From Anarhynchus alexandrinus (taxonomy: Eukaryota > Chordata > Aves > Charadriiformes > Charadriidae): DNA of 64,000 nt. Where the stretch lies: assembly GCA_008711295.1 (NCBI GenBank), contig VUYV01000733.1:92432-156431 (forward strand), given 5' to 3'. Positions 60,916 through 64,000 of the stretch are shown in pieces. Each line of letters begins with the position of its first letter. Position 1 is the first letter of the stretch. The notes under the pieces are model-generated. The model was not told the DNA's origin, searched no databases, and worked only from the letters and a program-made list of their open reading frames with translations. Both the position numbers and the translations under genes were made by a program.

Positions 60916-61148
60916 CCTGCTGCTGTTTGGCGGGAAGGGGGGTGGCGGGTGGCAGCGGGGGGGCATGGGGGCCCCCAGGCACCAGTGCCGCAGCCCTGAT
61001 GCCCTCGCAGCCCAGCGGGGCCAGTCGTGTCATGGGGGCCGGTGGTGTAGGGCGGAAGGGTCCCACCGGAGCCTCGTGCTGTGGGGTGGGGGGCACAGGG
61101 TCCGGGGCAGGGAGTGGCGGTGGGCAGGGGAGCGGTGCGAGCCTGAGC

Positions 61149-61224
61149 GTGCGTGTGTGTGTGTGCATGGGCACACGTGTGTGTGTGTGTGCGTGTGCGT
61201 GCACGTGTGTGTGCGTGTGCGCGC
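61149..61224 (+). repeat. (GT)n/(GTGC) microsatellite, intergenic
   Basis: Interrupted GT dinucleotides with GC and CA switches, about 240 bases past the LRP1 poly(A) site. Confidence 0.9.
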
Positions 61225-61485
61225 TGCCTGGCCGCTCTCGGAGTGCAGCACCCGTGCTGCCGTTCGGGGCCATGCGTGTCCGTGCACACGCGTGTGCGGG
61301 GGCTCCCCGCTGCCGGCAGCGCCTCCCGGAGCCCCGAGATGCTGCGGCCCCGCCCGTGGCTCCTTCCCCCGCGCCGCGAGGAGCAGAAACACCCCAAAGC
61401 ACCGAGAACCGGGCACCGGGCACGGAGCACTGGGTGTACCGAGCACCGGGTACCGGCCACGGGCGGCGCGCGGTGCCGGGAGCCG

Positions 61486-61499
61486 CCACCAGGTGGCAC
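61486..61499 (+). promoter_or_regulatory. CTCF-like site downstream of LRP1
   Basis: CCACCAGGTGGCAC within GCCGCCACCAGGTGGCACCG matches the vertebrate CTCF core CCASYAGRKGGCRS. About 570 bases past the end of LRP1, a suitable place for a domain boundary. Motif match only. Confidence 0.5.
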
Positions 61500-62254
61500 C
61501 GCCGCCCTCGAGAAGGGCGCGGGGGGGGGGGCTGAACGCGCCCTCCCGGTGTCCCNGAGCGAGGGCGGGGGGGGGCAGAGGGCCGGGGGGGCGGCCGGGG
61601 GTCGTTTGCCCAACATCTGTCCCTCCGCAGCGGCCGTTCGTGTGCCCCTGTCCCCCCACTGCTCGCCCTGGCTGTGCTCCCCCCCTGGCACCAGGTGCTG
61701 GGCCATGGCTGGCAGGGACGGCGGGGGGGCATGGGGTGCGGAGGGCGGGGGGCTCAGGAGGGACTCCCCCCTCAGCCCTCGGGGGGCGGCGGGGGCTGGA
61801 GGGCAGGGCTGGCTGGGGCCAGGGTGTTGCATCCGCCCCAGCAGGGTTGGGCTGAGCGGGACGGGGCGAGCGCTGGCACACGCAGGGGACATCGTGGTGT
61901 CAGGCCGGCAGCCGCACCCGCTCACACTCCACCCCGCCATGTGCCCGCACTGCCGCAGCAGAGGCAGGCGTGGGGTGCGAGGGGAGCCCAGGGCCATGGC
62001 AGGGCCCCGTGGCACCCCCAGCCTGCGGCGCGGCAGCAGCACGGGTTGACTCTCAGCACCCCCCTTGCCAGTGTCCGCCTCGGCACCAGCCCCCCCTTGT
62101 CCCCCCCGGATGCTGCGCCGAGGATGTGGCTGCTGCCTTTGAAAACCCCCAAACCCCTCTGCAAAGGGATGCAGCGCGGCCCGAGCGCGGCGCGGCCCTT
62201 AGATCTATTTCAATACCGGCTCTTTGTTCACTTATCGGTTTCTTATATCTCCTC

Positions 62255-62345
62255 TAGAGGTTTTTTTCTCACTTTCCTCCCCCCCCCCCCCCCCCTTTTT
62301 CTCTTCTTTTTCCTTCAAGCTTTTTTTTATTTTTTTTTAAACCTT
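62255..62345 (+). repeat. Polypyrimidine tract with long C and T runs
   Basis: T-rich sequence, an uninterrupted C run of about 20 bases, then CTTTTT/TTTTTTTTATTTTTTTTT. A likely sequencing or assembly weak point. Confidence 0.9.
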
Positions 62346-63116
62346 CACTTGTTTCCCCTCGCCATGCCTCTGCCCTCCCAGATCTGAGGGCAGAGGGCTG
62401 TTAATTGTGTGGGAGGGGTCTTCCCAGAGCTCCCTGGGCCTCTCGCAGACCCTGGTGTCCTTTTGCTCCCCGGTGACACCGTCAGGGACACTGGGACCCC
62501 CCCCAGGAGTTTGCTCTGGCGATGTGGGGCGAGCCCCCGGCCGTGCAGTGGTAGCAGGTCTGGAGTGTCCCCAACCTCGTGTTGGCTCCGCACAGCCCCC
62601 GGCCGGGGTTCAGCTGCCCCATCCCTCCTGCAGCCCTGGAGCCAATGGGGTAATTGCAGCACCGGGGGGGACCCAGCGCTTGTGTCCCCGGGGAGATTGT
62701 TGGGGGATCCCAGCTGGGCAGGGAGAGGGGCGTGGAGGCTCTGGCCAGCATGGGAAGCGGGGAGCCAAGGAGGAGCGGGGAGCGGGGGCCATGGGGCTGG
62801 CAGTGGCTCTCACACCAGCCGGTAGCGCTGGCACTGTGACAGCAGCAAGAGAAGGGCAGGAGGGGCCTTCCCCGGACTGGGGGGACCTTCCCTGGCGGGA
62901 GCGGTGCCCCATGCCCCGGCTGCGGGCCATGAGCCCCACGTGCCACCTGCCCCTGCCGGGGCAATGCTGTGGCTGGGTGCCGGCACAGGCAGGCACCGCA
63001 CTGCCCGGGGCTGTGGTGGGGCGGCTGTGGGGACTGTGTGGGGCTGGCGTGGGGCTGGCTGCGGCCCCGCAGCCCCACGGTGCCAGGACCCCTTGAACCC
63101 CCCACTGCACTTCGGC

Positions 63117-63210
63117 GCTGCCCTCTCCTTTCCCTTTCCTTTCTCTCCTGTTTCCTTTCCTTTCTCTCCCCCTCTCCCTTTCCGTTACTTATTTCTCCTT
63201 TACCTTTTAT
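63117..63210 (+). repeat. Pyrimidine-rich TTTCC/CTCC simple repeat
   Basis: Imperfect CTTTCCTTT units with CTCTCC interruptions, almost free of purines until about 63185. Confidence 0.85.
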
Positions 63211-63324
63211 TCATTCTGTCTCCACACGTACACGCAGTTCTGCAACGCTCCCCCCACCCTGTGCCTGCCCCCAGCCCCGCCGGTACCGGAGCCGCTGCCG
63301 GCAGCTTCCCAGGGACGGCGAGCA

Positions 63325-63370
63325 GATAATAATAGTAATAACAGTAACAATAATAGCAATAACAATAAAG
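63325..63370 (+). repeat. AAT/AAC trinucleotide-rich stretch ending in AATAAA
   Basis: ATAATAATAGTAATAACAGT and on to AACAATAAAG. The AATAAA at 63364-63369 followed by GTGATAGTGTT could be a poly(A) signal, but no exon is seen upstream of it. Confidence 0.7.
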
Positions 63371-63777
63371 TGATAGTGTTGGGGCGGGATGCCCGCTGAG
63401 CCGGGGGGNACCCGGCAGAGCCCCCCGAGAGGGGCCCGGCACAGAGCTGGAGGGATGAGCACGCATGTGCGTGCACACATGTGTACACGCAGGCGACACA
63501 GGTTGCGTGTCCAGCCTGAGACATGGTGTGTGGGCTGCGGGTGGGGGTGTTTGCACGCTCCAGGGTGTGCAAGGCACCCTCGGGGTGTGCGCAGGGTCTG
63601 GGGCCCACCCCACAAGGACCCAAATGTGGGGTGGTCCCCCTTCTCTGATGGAGTCTTTGGGGAGGGGGGCATCAGCAGGGGACCCTCTCCCCTCTCCGGG
63701 TGCAGCTGGGCGGGGTGGACATGGGCAGGACTGTGCCCCCCCGGTGCTAGCACACCCCCTCGGACAGGAGCCGAATT

Positions 63778-63960
63778 GGGGGCGTCCCCGGGATGTGGGG
63801 TGTCCCGGGGAGGGGGGGCGGGTCTGGGGGCGTCCCGGGGTGTGGGGTAACCCGGGAGAGGGGGAAGTGGGTCCGGGGGCGTCCCGGGGTGTGGGGTCTC
63901 CCGGGAGAGGGGGGCAGGATCGGGGGCGCCCCGGGGTGTGGGGTGACCCGAGGGGGGGCA
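63778..63960 (+). repeat. GC-rich minisatellite, about 48-bp unit, four copies
   Basis: Units start at 63778, 63826, 63875 and 63922 with GGGGGCGTCCCGGGGTGTGG and continue GGGT..CCCGGGAGAGGGGG. Spacings are 48, 49 and 47 bases. Confidence 0.9.
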
Positions 63961-64000
63961 GCGCTGTGCCCGGGGAGTGGCCAGAGCCGGGGGCTGCCCC

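Larger units (their letters stand above)
60916..64000. other. Intergenic region downstream of LRP1
   Basis: GC-rich, with G and C homopolymers, Ns at 61556 and 63409, and the simple repeats listed. Reading frames are long on both strands only because stops are rare at this composition. No domain or spliced gene is recognisable. In mammals NXPH4 follows LRP1, but nothing here resembles neurexophilin. Confidence 0.7.

Noticed and set aside
61149..61224. CRISPR-like or palindromic array
   Set aside because: Simple dinucleotide repeat; no repeat-spacer structure, and the genome is vertebrate.
60290..61732. 480-codon minus-strand frame over the 3' UTR and beyond
   Set aside because: Proline/arginine/threonine-histidine-rich translation of GC-rich DNA and a GT microsatellite; spans an N; no recognisable protein.
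60929..64000. A neighbouring gene such as NXPH4
   Set aside because: I looked for neurexophilin-like or other coding exons and saw none; the only hint of a transcript end is an AATAAA in a simple repeat.

Overview
The window is one gene seen almost end to end: the + strand of a vertebrate, most likely avian, LRP1 (low-density lipoprotein receptor-related protein 1, CD91, alpha-2-macroglobulin receptor). The encoded protein follows human LRP1, as I know it, exon by exon. The bird assignment is inferred from a 5'-truncated CR1 LINE at about 21531-22186, GC-rich short introns (several under 100 bp) and the overall compactness. I cannot name the species. The first coding exon seen corresponds to human exon 7 and the stop codon lies in exon 89. 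All 83 expected exons are present and their phases join without a break, giving 12,773 coding bases and about 4,256 residues when the duplicated exon pair is counted once. Exons 1-6 (signal peptide, LDLa 1-2, first EGF modules) and the promoter lie upstream, outside the window.

Layout: 1-12611 is the 3' part of intron 6, with no recognisable gene. 12612-19872 holds beta-propellers 1 and 2 with EGF modules. 20510-25928 (with a copy to 26667) holds ligand-binding cluster II (LDLa 3-10) and two EGFs. 27001-38869 holds propellers 3-6 separated by EGFs. 38971-44246 holds cluster III (LDLa 11-20). 44517-47321 holds EGFs and propeller 7. 47807-53948 holds cluster IV (LDLa 21-31). 54040-56621 holds EGFs and propeller 8 with the furin site RNRR. 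57016-58767 holds the membrane-proximal EGF repeats. 59018-59105 holds the membrane helix. 59290-59919 holds the cytoplasmic tail with NPTY and NPVY. The 3' UTR runs to about 60915. 60916-64000 is GC-rich intergenic sequence with simple repeats, a CTCF-like motif and a 48-bp minisatellite, and no gene I can recognise.

Points worth a second look: (i) an unannotated-looking 51-bp, phase 1-1 candidate exon at 23383-23433 that encodes an alternative second half of an LDLa module; (ii) a 739-bp tandem copy of exons 22-23 joined at a single N, most likely an assembly artefact; (iii) a GC-AG intron after exon 13; (iv) a CTCF-like site just past the gene end; (v) AT-rich islands in introns 6 and 68. 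Exon numbers are human-equivalent and assigned by counting back from the last exon.
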